A stretch of 64,000 nt of DNA, from contig NZ_PXWF02000259.1 of assembly GCF_003011895.2 (NCBI RefSeq), positions 1-64,000 on the forward strand, in the 5' to 3' direction. Position 1 is the first letter of the stretch. Every line of letters starts with the position of its first letter. The position numbers and the translations under genes were made by a program. Of the stretch, positions 1 to 9,149 are shown one piece after another. Under the pieces are notes generated by a model. It ran no database searches, was not told the origin of the DNA, and was given only the letters and a program-made list of their open reading frames with translations. This DNA is from Massilia glaciei (GTDB taxonomy: Bacteria > Pseudomonadota > Gammaproteobacteria > Burkholderiales > Burkholderiaceae_D).

Positions 1-35
1 GGTCACGTTCGCCGAAATACGCACCAGGGAATCGC

Positions 36-1546
36 TTGAAGGCATGTCGTCAACTTATGGCTGTCACATTGCTCCTGCCAGTGATCCTGTCAACGCCAGC
101 GCATGCGGCAGGGCCGGAAAAAAATGTGAGCTTTTGGAGTTGGAAACGCTGCCTATCACGTTCGCGGGCGCTTACTTCGCGCCAACCGTCGACGGCAGCA
201 TCAATGGCAATCCCACCAAGGCCTTGATCGACCTCAGCGCCTACGATACGAACGTGGAGATTGCGGCCCTGGAGGCGATGGGCATTACCTATACAAACAA
301 GTTCGCGGGGTATGGCGGCGGGCGGATGGCGTATAAAGTCAATCTGGACTCCTTAAAAGCGGGAGCATCCAACGGCAACGGGTGGTTCAACGCGTTCGCG
401 TATGAGGACGCGGACTTTGGATTCAGGATTGGCGCTGATTTCCTCCTGAAGATGGATCTGGAAATATCGCTCGCGCAGAAATACATCAAATTCTGGAACC
501 CGCTTGACTGCGGTGCGAAACATCTTGCGTACTGGGACGCGGATGCGGTGATCATTCCCTACACGGTCCATGCGGAGGACGACATCCGCCCGCTTTTCAA
601 GGTGAGAATAAACGGGCATGAAGCGGATGCCATGTTTTCGCCGTCCACCGCCCAGTCGGTTATTGACAGCGATTTCGCCAAAAAAATCGGCCTGGTGCCC
701 GACGCCCCTAAAACAATGGCCGCTGGCCAGCCCATGAAGCCGTGGCTTGCCAAAATCGAGCAGTTGGAAATTGGGGACGAAAAATAAAGGATGTAAAAAT
801 CCATACGATGAAAACAGGTTTGGTGAAACAGTTAATTTTAGGCGCCGATTTCATGCGCGCACACCGAATACTGATCTCGACCGCCCAAAAACAGATCTAC
901 CTGACCTATACCGGCGGGGAACCCTTCCCGAAGGACGCGGGCGTCGGCGAGGCATGGTTTCGCGCGGAAGTAGCCGCCGGAAATCCCGATGCGCAGTTGG
1001 CGATGGGGGATGCCGAACGAACCAAGCCGGCGGCTGAACGCGACGACGCCACGCAAATGGGGTGGTACCAGAAGGCGGCCGCGCAGGGGAGTCGAAGAGC
1101 GCAGATCAAGTTGGGTCTGAAAAAATTCGCAAGTGGCGACTTCGCCGGTGGCGCCATCGATTTCAAGCAGGCGCAGGTCCAACGGAACCCCCCCCTTTTT
1201 GAGCACCATGGTGTATCTGGCGACGGCACGTTCGGGCAAAGCCGGCCAGGCGCTCGAAGAGCTCAAGGCGGCCAAGTTCAAAAATACCGAGGCTTGGGAT
1301 GTGAACGTCATCGACTTCATTCTCGGGAGAATCGATGAGGACGAATTGCGCAAGCGCCCGCTGAAAGGGACGTGGTCGAAGCAGGAAGCCGCCTGCACGG
1401 CGCAATTCCATATCGGGCAATCGCACCTCATCGCGGGCAAAGTCGCGCTCGCCCGACCGGCGCTCGAAGCGGCGATCACAGCATGCAAGGATCGCGCATT
1501 CGAGTCCTCGGCCGCGCAAATGGATCTGGACCGGCTGCCCAAGTAA
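36..1546 (+). pseudogene. Exported retropepsin-like/Sel1-repeat protein, broken by three frameshifts
   Basis: Four overlapping reading frames form one protein of about 500 residues. It starts at TTG 36, after AGGGA, with a signal peptide (hydrophobic run ending AHA-AG). The frame changes at an A7 run (118-124), an A5 run (780-784) and a C8 run (1188-1195). The first two breaks each need one extra base and the third one base fewer to restore the frame. The first half holds two retropepsin-like units (ALIDLSAYDTN and ADAMFSPSTAQ, each followed by a xxxGI/GL helix end). Both lack the catalytic Asp-Thr/Ser-Gly, so protease activity is doubtful even if the gene were intact. The second half (about 940-1540) looks like Sel1/TPR helices (AGNPDAQLAMGDA, KAAAQGSRRAQIKLG). 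All breaks lie in homopolymers, so sequencing error is an alternative to true decay. A terminator follows. The window edge prevents judging what lies upstream. Confidence 0.7.
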
Positions 1547-1626
1547 GAATTTGTCCTGGCGAAGTCCATTTTTGCAAAGCCGACGATCCTAAGTCCGACA
1601 GGCTCCTAGCAGCCTTTCAACGGAAA

Positions 1627-1653
1627 ACCCGGCCGCGATGTCGGGTATTTTTT
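1627..1653 (+). terminator. Rho-independent terminator after the retropepsin-like gene
   Basis: The stem ACCCGGC/GTCGGGT (7 pairs with one G-T) has a 6-base loop and is followed directly by AT6. It lies about 80 bases after the stop of the broken gene, in the + orientation. Confidence 0.7.
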
Positions 1654-1824
1654 GTCGCCTTCATCGGCGAATTCCTCTGCTCTGTGCCTGTGATGCGGGC
1701 CTCCATCGCTCTGGCCCCCCGGGTCGCACTTAATACCTTACTGTGGGCGTCTCCAGCCGGCGCGGGACACCCACGAGTGCCCGCGGCCGCTATACTCTCG
1801 GATAGCTATTTGATAATTACCCCG

Positions 1825-2931
1825 ATGATCGAACATCCCTCCCAGCAAGTCGACAACGCCGCGGTCCCCGCGCGCGCCCGATTTTATGGACTCGGCTGGG
1901 CGCTGGCGGGGACCATCCTGCTGATTTTGCAGAGCAGCATGATGCAGCTGCTATTCGGCGGTGGTTACAATCCATTTGCGCCGGTCTACCAGATATTCAT
2001 CTTCTATTCTTTATCCACGGCGCTCTTTGTGTGGGCCTGTGTCCGCTTCCTCAACCCCGTGCTGGCGCGCAGCTTTCCATCCAAGCTGACGCCGCGGATG
2101 GTCGTCGGCTTGCTGCTGATCCTCGTTGGCATGGTTGTGCTGACGTTCGCCATCTATGGGCTGCTATTTCCGGCGGTGATGGGGCGTTCGGTCAAACCAC
2201 TCGGCCTTATTGAGGTTTCGTATCGGGGCGGTATGGTCGCCTTGATTGTGTACGGCTGGTTGCTCCTGCGCGACTTCACCAGTACGCAGGCGCAACAGGC
2301 GTGGCGGCTCCAGATCGAAACCGACGCGCTCGCCGCCGACTGCGACCGCAGCGAACTGGCCATGCTCGAGGCGCAAATCGAGCCCCATTTCTTGTTCAAC
2401 ACGCTGGCCCACGTCAAGCGCGCCTACCGGGTCGATCCGAACGCGGCCGACGCCTCGCTTGCCACCCTGATCGACTACCTCGAAAGGGCATTGCCCGCCC
2501 TTAAGCGCATGGACTGGACCGTGCGCGACGAACTCGAACTGATCACCCTTTATCTCGACATTCTCGAACAGCGTTTTGGCGGCCGCCTGCGTTACACGAT
2601 CGACGCGCCGCCGGCAGCCGGGGCGTTCCAGCTGCCAGCGCTGAGTATCGCCACCCTCGTCGAAAATGCCGTGCGACATGGCCTGGCGCCCAAGGCCGGC
2701 GATGGCGCGGTGCTGGTCAAGGTTAGCGCGGGCGACACGCGCTTGTTGATCGAGGTCAGCGACGATGGCGTCGGCTTGCGCCAGACGTCCGGTAGCGGTC
2801 TTGGCCTGGCCACCGTGCGGGCTCGGCTGCGCGGCAAGTTCGGCAACGCGGCCCAGCTCATCGTCGAGCCGGGCCGGGTCGGCGTGCGCGCCGCCATCGC
2901 CATCGAACTGGAGGCGGCGCATGCGCGATAA
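1825..2931 (+). CDS. LytS/YehU-family sensor histidine kinase
   Basis: This is a membrane sensor kinase of 368 residues, if started at ATG 1825. An in-frame extension upstream to 1372 lacks family features and crosses the preceding terminator. The N-terminal half has about four hydrophobic membrane segments and no recognisable sensor domain. The His_kinase domain (PF06580 type) has the box QIEPHFLFNTL with the phospho-acceptor His at about residue 188. The HATPase domain follows with N-box LVENAVRHG (about 278-286) and the glycine boxes SDDGVGL and GSGLGLATV. It should autophosphorylate and pass phosphate to the LytTR regulator encoded two genes downstream. Its stop overlaps the start of the next gene by 11 bases, indicating translational coupling. 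The stimulus cannot be inferred. Confidence 0.9.
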   Translation: MIEHPSQQVDNAAVPARARFYGLGWALAGTILLILQSSMMQLLFGGGYNPFAPVYQIFIFYSLSTALFVWACVRFLNPVLARSFPSKLTPRMVVGLLLILVGMVVLTFAIYGLLFPAVMGRSVKPLGLIEVSYRGGMVALIVYGWLLLRDFTSTQAQQAWRLQIETDALAADCDRSELAMLEAQIEPHFLFNTLAHVKRAYRVDPNAADASLATLIDYLERALPALKRMDWTVRDELELITLYLDILEQRFGGRLRYTIDAPPAAGAFQLPALSIATLVENAVRHGLAPKAGDGAVLVKVSAGDTRLLIEVSDDGVGLRQTSGSGLGLATVRARLRGKFGNAAQLIVEPGRVGVRAAIAIELEAAHAR

Positions 2932-4012
2932 GTCCTTCGTCCGTGCGCTGAGGAGGGCGCTTGTGCGCTTGCGCACCCGTCCAACGCAGACCTTCGGTTT
3001 CGCCCTCATCGGAAGCGCGGTGGCGCTGCTGACGGAAGTGCCGGATTGGATCATGTACATCGAACGGCGCGGACTTGACGCATACTTGCGAAACAAGCCG
3101 TCCGATATGCTTGCCGCGCTGGTGGGCGGCCTGGTCGTCACCTCCGCCTTGCGCATGTGTACCGAAAATGGCGCCGACTTGATCCGCCGGCCCTGGAAGT
3201 TCCTCCTACTGCTGTCGCTTGGCACGGCCAGCGCGAGCATCATCAGCTGGTTTGTCATGATCCACATCTTCAGCAGCAACTTTCAGTCCATTGCGGATGT
3301 CCCCTTGCACGATTTTGTCGAGATCTGGTTGCAGGCGCTCTTGTGGGGCGGCCTGGTCGGATGGCTGTTTCTCCTGTCCTTGCAACATGCCGATGCCCAG
3401 CAGAGGCTGGGATTGCTGCTGGGACGGCGCGCATTGCTCGCGCGCCAGCTCGCGAAAGCGCGCCTTGGCACCGCGCGCGCGCAGATCGATCCGGCCATGG
3501 TGGCCAAGGTGCTGACGGTTGTGCATGCCCGCTATCGGGACGATGCGCCATCGGCGGCGACGCTGCTCGACCACCTGATCAGCTACCTGCGCCTTGCGAT
3601 GAACCGGGTCCGGGTGGAGCGGCCAACATTGGCGGCCGAGGCCACGCTGATCAAGGGCTTCGTCGCACTGCGCGAAGTTGAACACGGTATTTCCCTCGCG
3701 TTCGATGTCACGCACCAGGATCCGCACAATACCGGTGCCGGTGCGCGCAACGGCGGCCAACTTTTCCCAATGGTGCGCGCGCTCGTGGACGAGGGCATCC
3801 ATACGGGCGCGGCGGTCCTGCAATTGACGATCGCGTGCCTGCCCGGGCGCATCGATTTGCGACTGCGCATTCCGAACGGCGCGATATCGCCGGAGCGCCT
3901 GGCGGCCCTGGCGCTGTCGCTCGAAACGCTGATGCCATCGGCCCCGGCACCGATACAACTGATTGATGAACCAGGAGCGAGCACGTATGTGGTCCACGAT
4001 GTCTTCCGCTGA
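2921..4012 (+). CDS. Degenerate LytS-like membrane protein (pseudo-histidine kinase)
   Basis: A protein of 363 residues with several membrane segments in the first 170 residues, then a cytoplasmic region that aligns with the His_kinase domain of the upstream gene. QIDPAMVAKVL stands where the upstream kinase has QIEPHFLFNTL, so the phospho-acceptor His is Ala at about residue 192. The downstream LISYLRLAMNRVRVERPTL still follows the family pattern. No N-box (LVENAVKHG type) or glycine-rich ATP lid is visible, MVRALVDEGIHTGA occupying that place. It is therefore unlikely to phosphorylate itself or bind ATP and may act as a regulatory or heterodimer partner (inference). It overlaps the kinase gene by 11 bases and the response regulator gene by 26, so all three are probably made together. 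Confidence 0.75.
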   Translation: MRDKSFVRALRRALVRLRTRPTQTFGFALIGSAVALLTEVPDWIMYIERRGLDAYLRNKPSDMLAALVGGLVVTSALRMCTENGADLIRRPWKFLLLLSLGTASASIISWFVMIHIFSSNFQSIADVPLHDFVEIWLQALLWGGLVGWLFLLSLQHADAQQRLGLLLGRRALLARQLAKARLGTARAQIDPAMVAKVLTVVHARYRDDAPSAATLLDHLISYLRLAMNRVRVERPTLAAEATLIKGFVALREVEHGISLAFDVTHQDPHNTGAGARNGGQLFPMVRALVDEGIHTGAAVLQLTIACLPGRIDLRLRIPNGAISPERLAALALSLETLMPSAPAPIQLIDEPGASTYVVHDVFR

Positions 4013-4754
4013 AACCACCGCCCTCATCGTCGAGGACGAACCGGCCTTGCGCGACGAGTTGCGCGAGATGCTGCAAACGCTGTGGCCGGCGCTCGCCATC
4101 GTGGGCGTCGCCGGCGACGGCGTCGACGCCCTGCGCCAGATCGCCCAGCATCGCCCGCAGATCGTCTTTCTGGATATTCAAATACCGGACCCGAACGGCC
4201 TCGACGTGGCCCGCGCCATCCGCGACCAATGCCACATCGTGTTTGTGACCGCGTACGATGCCCATGCGATCGAGGCGTTTGAAAACGGCGCGGTCGATTA
4301 CATCCTCAAACCGATCAATCCCGAGCGCATGGCGCTGACCGTGAAGCGCCTGCGGCAACGCATCAACAATGCGCCGGCGGATTTGTCGCATCTGATCGAA
4401 CAACTCCGCCCGCAGCAGGCAAAGGTGCCCTTCATGCGCTGGATTACCGCCTCGGTCGGCAATTCGATCCGGCTGCTCACGATCGATGAAGTCGTGTATT
4501 TCCAGTCCGACCAGAAATACACGCGCGTGGTGCTGGCCGATTCCGAGGTGCTGATCAAGAAAACCTTAAAGGAACTGATGACCGAACTCGATCCGGAACA
4601 GTTTTGGCAGACCCACCGGTCCACGGTCGTCAACGCGCTCGAGATTGCGAGCATCGAGCCGAACATGGGCGGGCAATTGATCGTCAAGCTCAAGAACCGG
4701 CGCGAACAACTGCCGGTCGCGGAATCGTTCGTGCGGCGCTTCCGCCAGATGTGA
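3987..4754 (+). CDS. LytTR (LytR/AlgR-family) response regulator
   Basis: A regulator of 255 residues. The start at ATG 3987 is preferred because AGGAG lies about 9 bases upstream; ATG 3999 is possible but has no such site. The receiver domain carries the acidic pair in VEDEPAL, the phospho-acceptor Asp at about residue 63 (FLDIQIP), the Thr/Ala of VTAYD and the Lys of LKPIN. The C-terminal LytTR DNA-binding domain begins near residue 150 (ASVGNSIRLL) and ends VAESFVRRFRQM. In this family LytTR domains bind direct repeats upstream of target promoters. It forms one unit with the two kinase-like genes upstream. It converges with the M28 peptidase gene only six bases away. Confidence 0.9.
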   Translation: MWSTMSSAETTALIVEDEPALRDELREMLQTLWPALAIVGVAGDGVDALRQIAQHRPQIVFLDIQIPDPNGLDVARAIRDQCHIVFVTAYDAHAIEAFENGAVDYILKPINPERMALTVKRLRQRINNAPADLSHLIEQLRPQQAKVPFMRWITASVGNSIRLLTIDEVVYFQSDQKYTRVVLADSEVLIKKTLKELMTELDPEQFWQTHRSTVVNALEIASIEPNMGGQLIVKLKNRREQLPVAESFVRRFRQM

Positions 4755-4760
4755 GCCGAT

Positions 4761-6011
4761 TTACTTGGCCGGCGGCTGCGGCGCCACCACCTCGCTGCCC
4801 AGTTCGACCGCGAAAGCGGCGGCGAGCCTGGTGAATTTGAGCGCGTGAGCGGCCTGGTTGCCGCTGCTGGCGAAGGTATCCCTGATCGTGTGGATATGCG
4901 GGTTGTCCTGCCGCATCGACGATTCGAAGGGCATCGAGGCCGCATAGCCTTGCGCATTCCATGAGGCATGGTCGGAGCAGGCGTAGCCGCACTTGTCGGT
5001 GGACACCGTCAGCGCGGGCAGGTAGGCCTGGATCAGGCGCCCGAGGAAGGCGTTTTGCAAGCTGTCGGTGTAGTCGGTGAAGATGGTGATGTCGGCCGTC
5101 GAGCCTTTATAGTTGATCATGTCGAGCTGCAGCACGCCAAGCACATTGACGCCCCGCTTTTTGAAATCGCGCGCGATGTCTTGCGAACCACGCAGGCCGA
5201 CCTCTTCGGCCGCATAACCCATCAGCTTGATGGTGCGGCGCGGCCGGTAGCCGCTGGCGACCATCACCCTGAGCACTTCGGTCAGGCCGGCCACGCCCGA
5301 GGCATCGTCGTCGGCGCCGGGCGCCAGGCTGGTCTCGCGGTTGCCGCCGATGTTGATCGAGTCGAGATGGGCGCCAAGCACCAACACTTCGTCGCCGCGC
5401 TCGCTGCCCCGGATGGTCGCGATCACCGATTGCTGCTTGTAGCCGTCGTGCGCGAATTGTTCGACCGAGATATCGTCGCGCCCGGCGCCCAGCTCGGCCC
5501 AGGTTTTTTTGAGCCAATCCGAGGCGGCGGCGCCATGCGCGCTGCTGTAGTAACGATTGACGAACGCGGACAGGGTGACGATGGTCTGGGCGAGCCGGTC
5601 CTCGTGCATCTGCGCCAGCATCGGCGCCACCACCGCCTGGTTGGCGATGAGATAGGCGGGACGCCCGAGCGCGGCGAGCGGCACCGCGTCGGCGCGCGCG
5701 AGCGTGCGCAGGCCGTCGGCCTCGCTGGCATGGTGGGCGAAGCCGCCGCAATGCCCGAGCCCGTGGTGCAGGGCCATCGAGAGCAGGGCGACATCGGTGG
5801 CGCGCACCTCCAGCAGGTGCACCTGCTCGGTGGCCTGGACGATGCCCGCATCGCCGCTGCGGACCATGGCGCTCGCGCGCACAGTGACCATGCCGGGCGC
5901 CACGCTTTTGAGGTAGCGCAAGGCGGTGTCGCTCGCTGTGATCCAACTGTTTTGGGCCGCCGCGGGCCCGGCCGCCAGGAGCATCGCCAGAAAGATTGAA
6001 CGTATGTGCAT
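4761..6011 (-). CDS. Exported M28-family zinc aminopeptidase
   Basis: A protein of 416 residues starting at ATG 6011, preceded by AAGGAG; the longer in-frame start at 6104 adds a non-conserved tail. The N-terminus has a signal peptide (MHIRSIFLAM, cleavage near PAAAQN). The M28 zinc ligands are visible in order: His in GAHLDSI, bridging Asp in GADDDASG, the Glu pair in AAEEVG, Asp in LQLDMINY and the last His in HIHTIRDTF. This arrangement matches the Vibrio/Aeromonas leucyl aminopeptidase type. It should release N-terminal amino acids from peptides in the periplasm or outside the cell. No C-terminal PPC domain is seen. The exact substrate preference is not readable from the sequence. Confidence 0.88.
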   Translation of the reverse strand: MHIRSIFLAMLLAAGPAAAQNSWITASDTALRYLKSVAPGMVTVRASAMVRSGDAGIVQATEQVHLLEVRATDVALLSMALHHGLGHCGGFAHHASEADGLRTLARADAVPLAALGRPAYLIANQAVVAPMLAQMHEDRLAQTIVTLSAFVNRYYSSAHGAAASDWLKKTWAELGAGRDDISVEQFAHDGYKQQSVIATIRGSERGDEVLVLGAHLDSINIGGNRETSLAPGADDDASGVAGLTEVLRVMVASGYRPRRTIKLMGYAAEEVGLRGSQDIARDFKKRGVNVLGVLQLDMINYKGSTADITIFTDYTDSLQNAFLGRLIQAYLPALTVSTDKCGYACSDHASWNAQGYAASMPFESSMRQDNPHIHTIRDTFASSGNQAAHALKFTRLAAAFAVELGSEVVAPQPPAK

Positions 6012-6168
6012 GCGGCGGCTCCTTCGAAAGTTGAGGGATGCCTGGCGGGAGTGGGCGAAAACCGCCACCTGCCAAGGCGCGTCCTCTATATAGCGGCGGC
6101 GCAACGGCGAGCGCGAGGTTCGCGCGCGCGCAAAGCTTGATGCAAATCAAGCATCGGGCAGAGCCGGA

Positions 6169-6735
6169 TCAGAGCGGGCGGCTGACCTTGACGAGGAGGA
6201 AGTTGACGCCATTGTTCGGGCGTTTCAGGCTGCCGTTCGAGAAATGCTGGATTTTGAGGCCGGCCTCCCATTTGTTGCTGAACACATAGCCGAACCCGAT
6301 CTGCTCGCCGAACTGGAGGCGCGTCGACAGCTTGTTGCCGTCGTTGTCGTAATGGCGCGACAGCAGATAGATGCCGATGCCAGCCTCGGCGTACCAGCCG
6401 GTGCCGCCTTTGCCCCGCAGCCGCAGCACCGGTGAAATGCCGATCCCCGTGATGTTTTGCTTCTGGCCGGGCGTGTCGCGGTATTGCGTGGCGCGCCAAT
6501 AGGCGAGCGAGGTATCCCAGTGGCCGGTGAGCCGCATGCGCTCGAACGTGGCGACGGGGTCGTGCCAGTGCGCCTGCACCGCCACCCGCAGCATGCGGAT
6601 CTTGGAATTGGTGCCGGCCTCGAGCGAAATATGGTCGAGCTGCGGCGCGGCCATGGCCAGCGCGGGCAGCAGCCCGAGGCCGCCGGCGCCCAAAAAACTG
6701 CAAAGCACCCTGCAAAGAAATTTTGAAACGGACAT
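6169..6735 (-). CDS. PagL-like lipid A 3-O-deacylase (acyloxyacyl hydrolase)
   Basis: A protein of 188 residues starting at ATG 6735 with a signal peptide ending near LALAMAAPQ. The rest alternates polar and hydrophobic residues as in a small outer-membrane beta-barrel. The PagL signature HFSNGSLKRPNNG lies close to the C-terminus, giving the catalytic His164 and Ser166. Where Pseudomonas PagL has its third catalytic residue, Glu, this protein has Asn178; whether another acid substitutes is unknown. The family removes the 3-linked acyl chain of lipid A in the outer membrane, which lowers endotoxicity. It is transcribed away from the reductase gene that starts 85 bases upstream on the other strand. 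Confidence 0.8.
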   Translation of the reverse strand: MSVSKFLCRVLCSFLGAGGLGLLPALAMAAPQLDHISLEAGTNSKIRMLRVAVQAHWHDPVATFERMRLTGHWDTSLAYWRATQYRDTPGQKQNITGIGISPVLRLRGKGGTGWYAEAGIGIYLLSRHYDNDGNKLSTRLQFGEQIGFGYVFSNKWEAGLKIQHFSNGSLKRPNNGVNFLLVKVSRPL

Positions 6736-6820
6736 AATCGCCCTCGACCTCAATAAGCAAGTTGCGGCGGTCTCTGCAACCGCGACCCGCCGCGCGCCAC
6801 GACCACATAAAGGAGCTATC

Positions 6821-7720
6821 TTGACACTGCCAACCATCGCCTTCCTTGGCATCGGTCTAATGGGCCGCCCTATGGCGACCCGGCTGCTGCAATCGGGCTA
6901 CCCGCTGCGCGCCTGGAACCGCTCGCCGGGCAAGGCCGACCGCCTCGGCCAGGCCGGCGCGACCGTCCACGCCAGCCTGGCCGAGGCGGTCGGCGGCGCC
7001 GCGATCGTCATCTCTATGCTCGAGGCCGGCGCGGCCGTGGAACAGGTGGTCGGCGCCGCCTTGCCAGCGCTGGCGCCGGGTGCGCTGTGGATCGATATGA
7101 GTTCGACCGGGCAGGGCGAGGCGCTCGCCTTCGACGCCACCCTGCGCGGGCACGGCCTGCGCTTCATCGACGCGCCCGTCTCGGGCGGCGTGGCCGGGGC
7201 CGAAGCGGGCACGCTGGCGATCATGGCCGGCGCCAGCGCCGCCGATTTCACGCAGGCCGAAGCCGTGTTGCGGGTGTTGGGACGGCCCACCCTGGTCGGG
7301 CCCGCCGGCAGCGGCCAGGTCGCCAAGCTGTGCAACCAATTGATCGTCGGCGGCACGCTGGCCATCGTCGCCGAAGCCCTGCTGCTGGCGCAGGCGGCCG
7401 GCGCCGACCCGGCCGCCGTGCGCGCGGCGATACGGGGCGGATTTGCCGAAAGCAGGATTTTGGAAGTGCATGGACAGCGCATGCTCAAGCGTGATTTCAT
7501 GCCCGGCGGCCAGGTCAAGAGCCAGCTCAAGGATTTGCAAAACGCTCTCATCGCGGCCGCCGCGGCCGGATTGGTGCTGCCGGTGGCAAATGTGGTGACC
7601 GACAACTACCGTTCGATCGAACACAGCCATCCGCGCGCCGACCAGTCGGCCGCGCTGCTCGCGCTCGAACGGATGAACCCGGGCCGCCGCCTCGGCGACG
7701 GCCCCGACCGGCTACCCTGA
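6821..7720 (+). CDS. NAD(P)-dependent beta-hydroxyacid dehydrogenase (3-hydroxyisobutyrate dehydrogenase family)
   Basis: A protein of 299 residues. The TTG start at 6821 is chosen because AAGGAG sits 6-7 bases upstream and the protein then begins MTLPTIAFLGIGLMGRPMA, the N-terminal Rossmann GxGxMGxxM motif. Other signatures are the substrate-binding FIDAPVSGGVAGAEAGTL and the catalytic Lys in GSGQVAKLCNQL (Lys-x3-Asn). KSQLKDLQNAL matches the conserved KDL C-terminal motif. Family members oxidise 3-hydroxyisobutyrate or reduce tartronate semialdehyde (GarR/GlxR type). No pathway gene lies alongside, so the substrate is left open. Confidence 0.87.
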   Translation: MTLPTIAFLGIGLMGRPMATRLLQSGYPLRAWNRSPGKADRLGQAGATVHASLAEAVGGAAIVISMLEAGAAVEQVVGAALPALAPGALWIDMSSTGQGEALAFDATLRGHGLRFIDAPVSGGVAGAEAGTLAIMAGASAADFTQAEAVLRVLGRPTLVGPAGSGQVAKLCNQLIVGGTLAIVAEALLLAQAAGADPAAVRAAIRGGFAESRILEVHGQRMLKRDFMPGGQVKSQLKDLQNALIAAAAAGLVLPVANVVTDNYRSIEHSHPRADQSAALLALERMNPGRRLGDGPDRLP

Positions 7721-7772
7721 GGGGCCGGCCGGACGTGGGATGGTCGGCCGCGAAAAGCGCTCGACGCAGACT

Positions 7773-8966
7773 TCACCGCAGCGGCATGCTCATCTGGGCC
7801 AATTGGACCCAGTAGCTGGCCCCGATCGGCAGCAAGGTGTCGTTGAAGTCGTAGCTGCCGTTGTGCAGGTTGCAGGGGCCGAGGCCGTGCCCGCCCGAAC
7901 GGTGGCCGCCTTCGCCATTCCCGATGAACACATAGCAACCGGGCTTGGCTTGCAGCATGTACGCGAAATCCTCGGCGCCCATGGTCGGCTCGGTGTTGGT
8001 TTCGACCATGTCGACGCCGGCCACGGCCTTCATCGCCTCGATCGCGAACGCGGTTTCGGTCGCATGGTTGATCAGCGGCGGGTAATTGCGATTGAAGGTG
8101 AACTCGACCTCGGCGTTGAAGCCGGCGGCCGTGTGGCGCGCGATCTCGCCCATGCGGCGTTCGATCATGTCGAGCACCTCGAGCGAGAAGGTGCGCACGG
8201 TGCCGATCAGGGTGGCCTCGTCGGGGATCACATTGGTCGCGCTGCCCGAATGGATCTGCGTGACCGACAGCACGGCCGACTCGAGCGGACTGGTCTCGCG
8301 CGAGATGATGGTCTGCCAGCTCTGCGCCATTTGCACCGCGACCATGACCGGGTCGATGCCCTTGTGCGGCTGGGCCGCGTGCGCGCCCTTGCCCTTGACC
8401 ACGACGTGGAACTCGTTGCTCGACGCCATCATCGGGCCCGGCCGCACGCCGAAGGTGCCGACCGCCATGCCCGGCCAGTTGTGCATGCCGTACACGGCGT
8501 CCATCGGGAATTGCTCGAACAGGCCGTCCGCGATCATGCGGCGCGCGCCGCCGCCGCCCTCTTCGGCCGGCTGGAAGATCACATACACGGTGCCGTCGAA
8601 CTGGCGGTTGGTGGCCAGGTGGTGCGCCGCGCCGAGCAGCATCGCGGTGTGGCCGTCGTGGCCGCAGGCGTGCATCTTGCCGGGGTGCACGGAGGCGTGC
8701 GCGAAGGTGTTGACCTCCTGCATCGGCAGCGCGTCCATGTCAGCGCGCAGGCCGATCGCGCGCTCCGAGCTGCCGTTCTTGATGATGCCGACCACGCCGG
8801 TGAGGCCGAGCCCGCGCACGATCGGAATGCCCCATTCGGTCAGGCGCGCCGCGACCACGTCGGCGGTGCGCACCTCCTCGTAGCACAACTCGGGATGCGC
8901 GTGCAGGTCGCGCCGGATCTGCTCGAGTTCGGAGCGGAAGGCGATGATGGGTTCAACGAGGTTCAT
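7773..8966 (-). CDS. M20-family amidohydrolase (hippurate hydrolase-like)
   Basis: A protein of 397 residues starting at ATG 8966 after AGGAG. Metal-binding motifs of the M20D/AbgB/HipO group are present: HACGHDGHTAML near residue 105, the Glu pair in PAEEGGGGA near 137, and later His and Glu residues (MHNWPG, MGAEDFAY). It should hydrolyse N-acylated amino acids such as hippurate, N-acetyl amino acids or related amides in the cytoplasm; no signal peptide is seen. It is transcribed divergently from the molybdoenzyme gene. The specific substrate cannot be read from the sequence. Confidence 0.88.
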   Translation of the reverse strand: MNLVEPIIAFRSELEQIRRDLHAHPELCYEEVRTADVVAARLTEWGIPIVRGLGLTGVVGIIKNGSSERAIGLRADMDALPMQEVNTFAHASVHPGKMHACGHDGHTAMLLGAAHHLATNRQFDGTVYVIFQPAEEGGGGARRMIADGLFEQFPMDAVYGMHNWPGMAVGTFGVRPGPMMASSNEFHVVVKGKGAHAAQPHKGIDPVMVAVQMAQSWQTIISRETSPLESAVLSVTQIHSGSATNVIPDEATLIGTVRTFSLEVLDMIERRMGEIARHTAAGFNAEVEFTFNRNYPPLINHATETAFAIEAMKAVAGVDMVETNTEPTMGAEDFAYMLQAKPGCYVFIGNGEGGHRSGGHGLGPCNLHNGSYDFNDTLLPIGASYWVQLAQMSMPLR

Positions 8967-9109
8967 ACGATTTCTCCTGGATGCCGGCCGGGCCGGCCCT
9001 TAATGGAACTATTGTAGCCTTTGTCACCACACTCGATCCAGTGCCACACGCCCATTGCGGCGCCGCGGCCGTAAATCCCGCGTGCATCGAATGTTCTTCG
9101 CTGGAATCG

Positions 9110-9115
9110 TATAAA
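9110..9115 (+). promoter_or_regulatory. Possible -10 element of the molybdoenzyme gene
   Basis: TATAAA lies 34 bases upstream of ATG 9150. A weak -35-like TCGAAT (9087-9092) is 17 bases upstream of it. Only the -10 matches well. Confidence 0.35.
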
Positions 9116-9149
9116 GTAGCGGTTTGAATTCAGCCGTTTGGACCATCCG

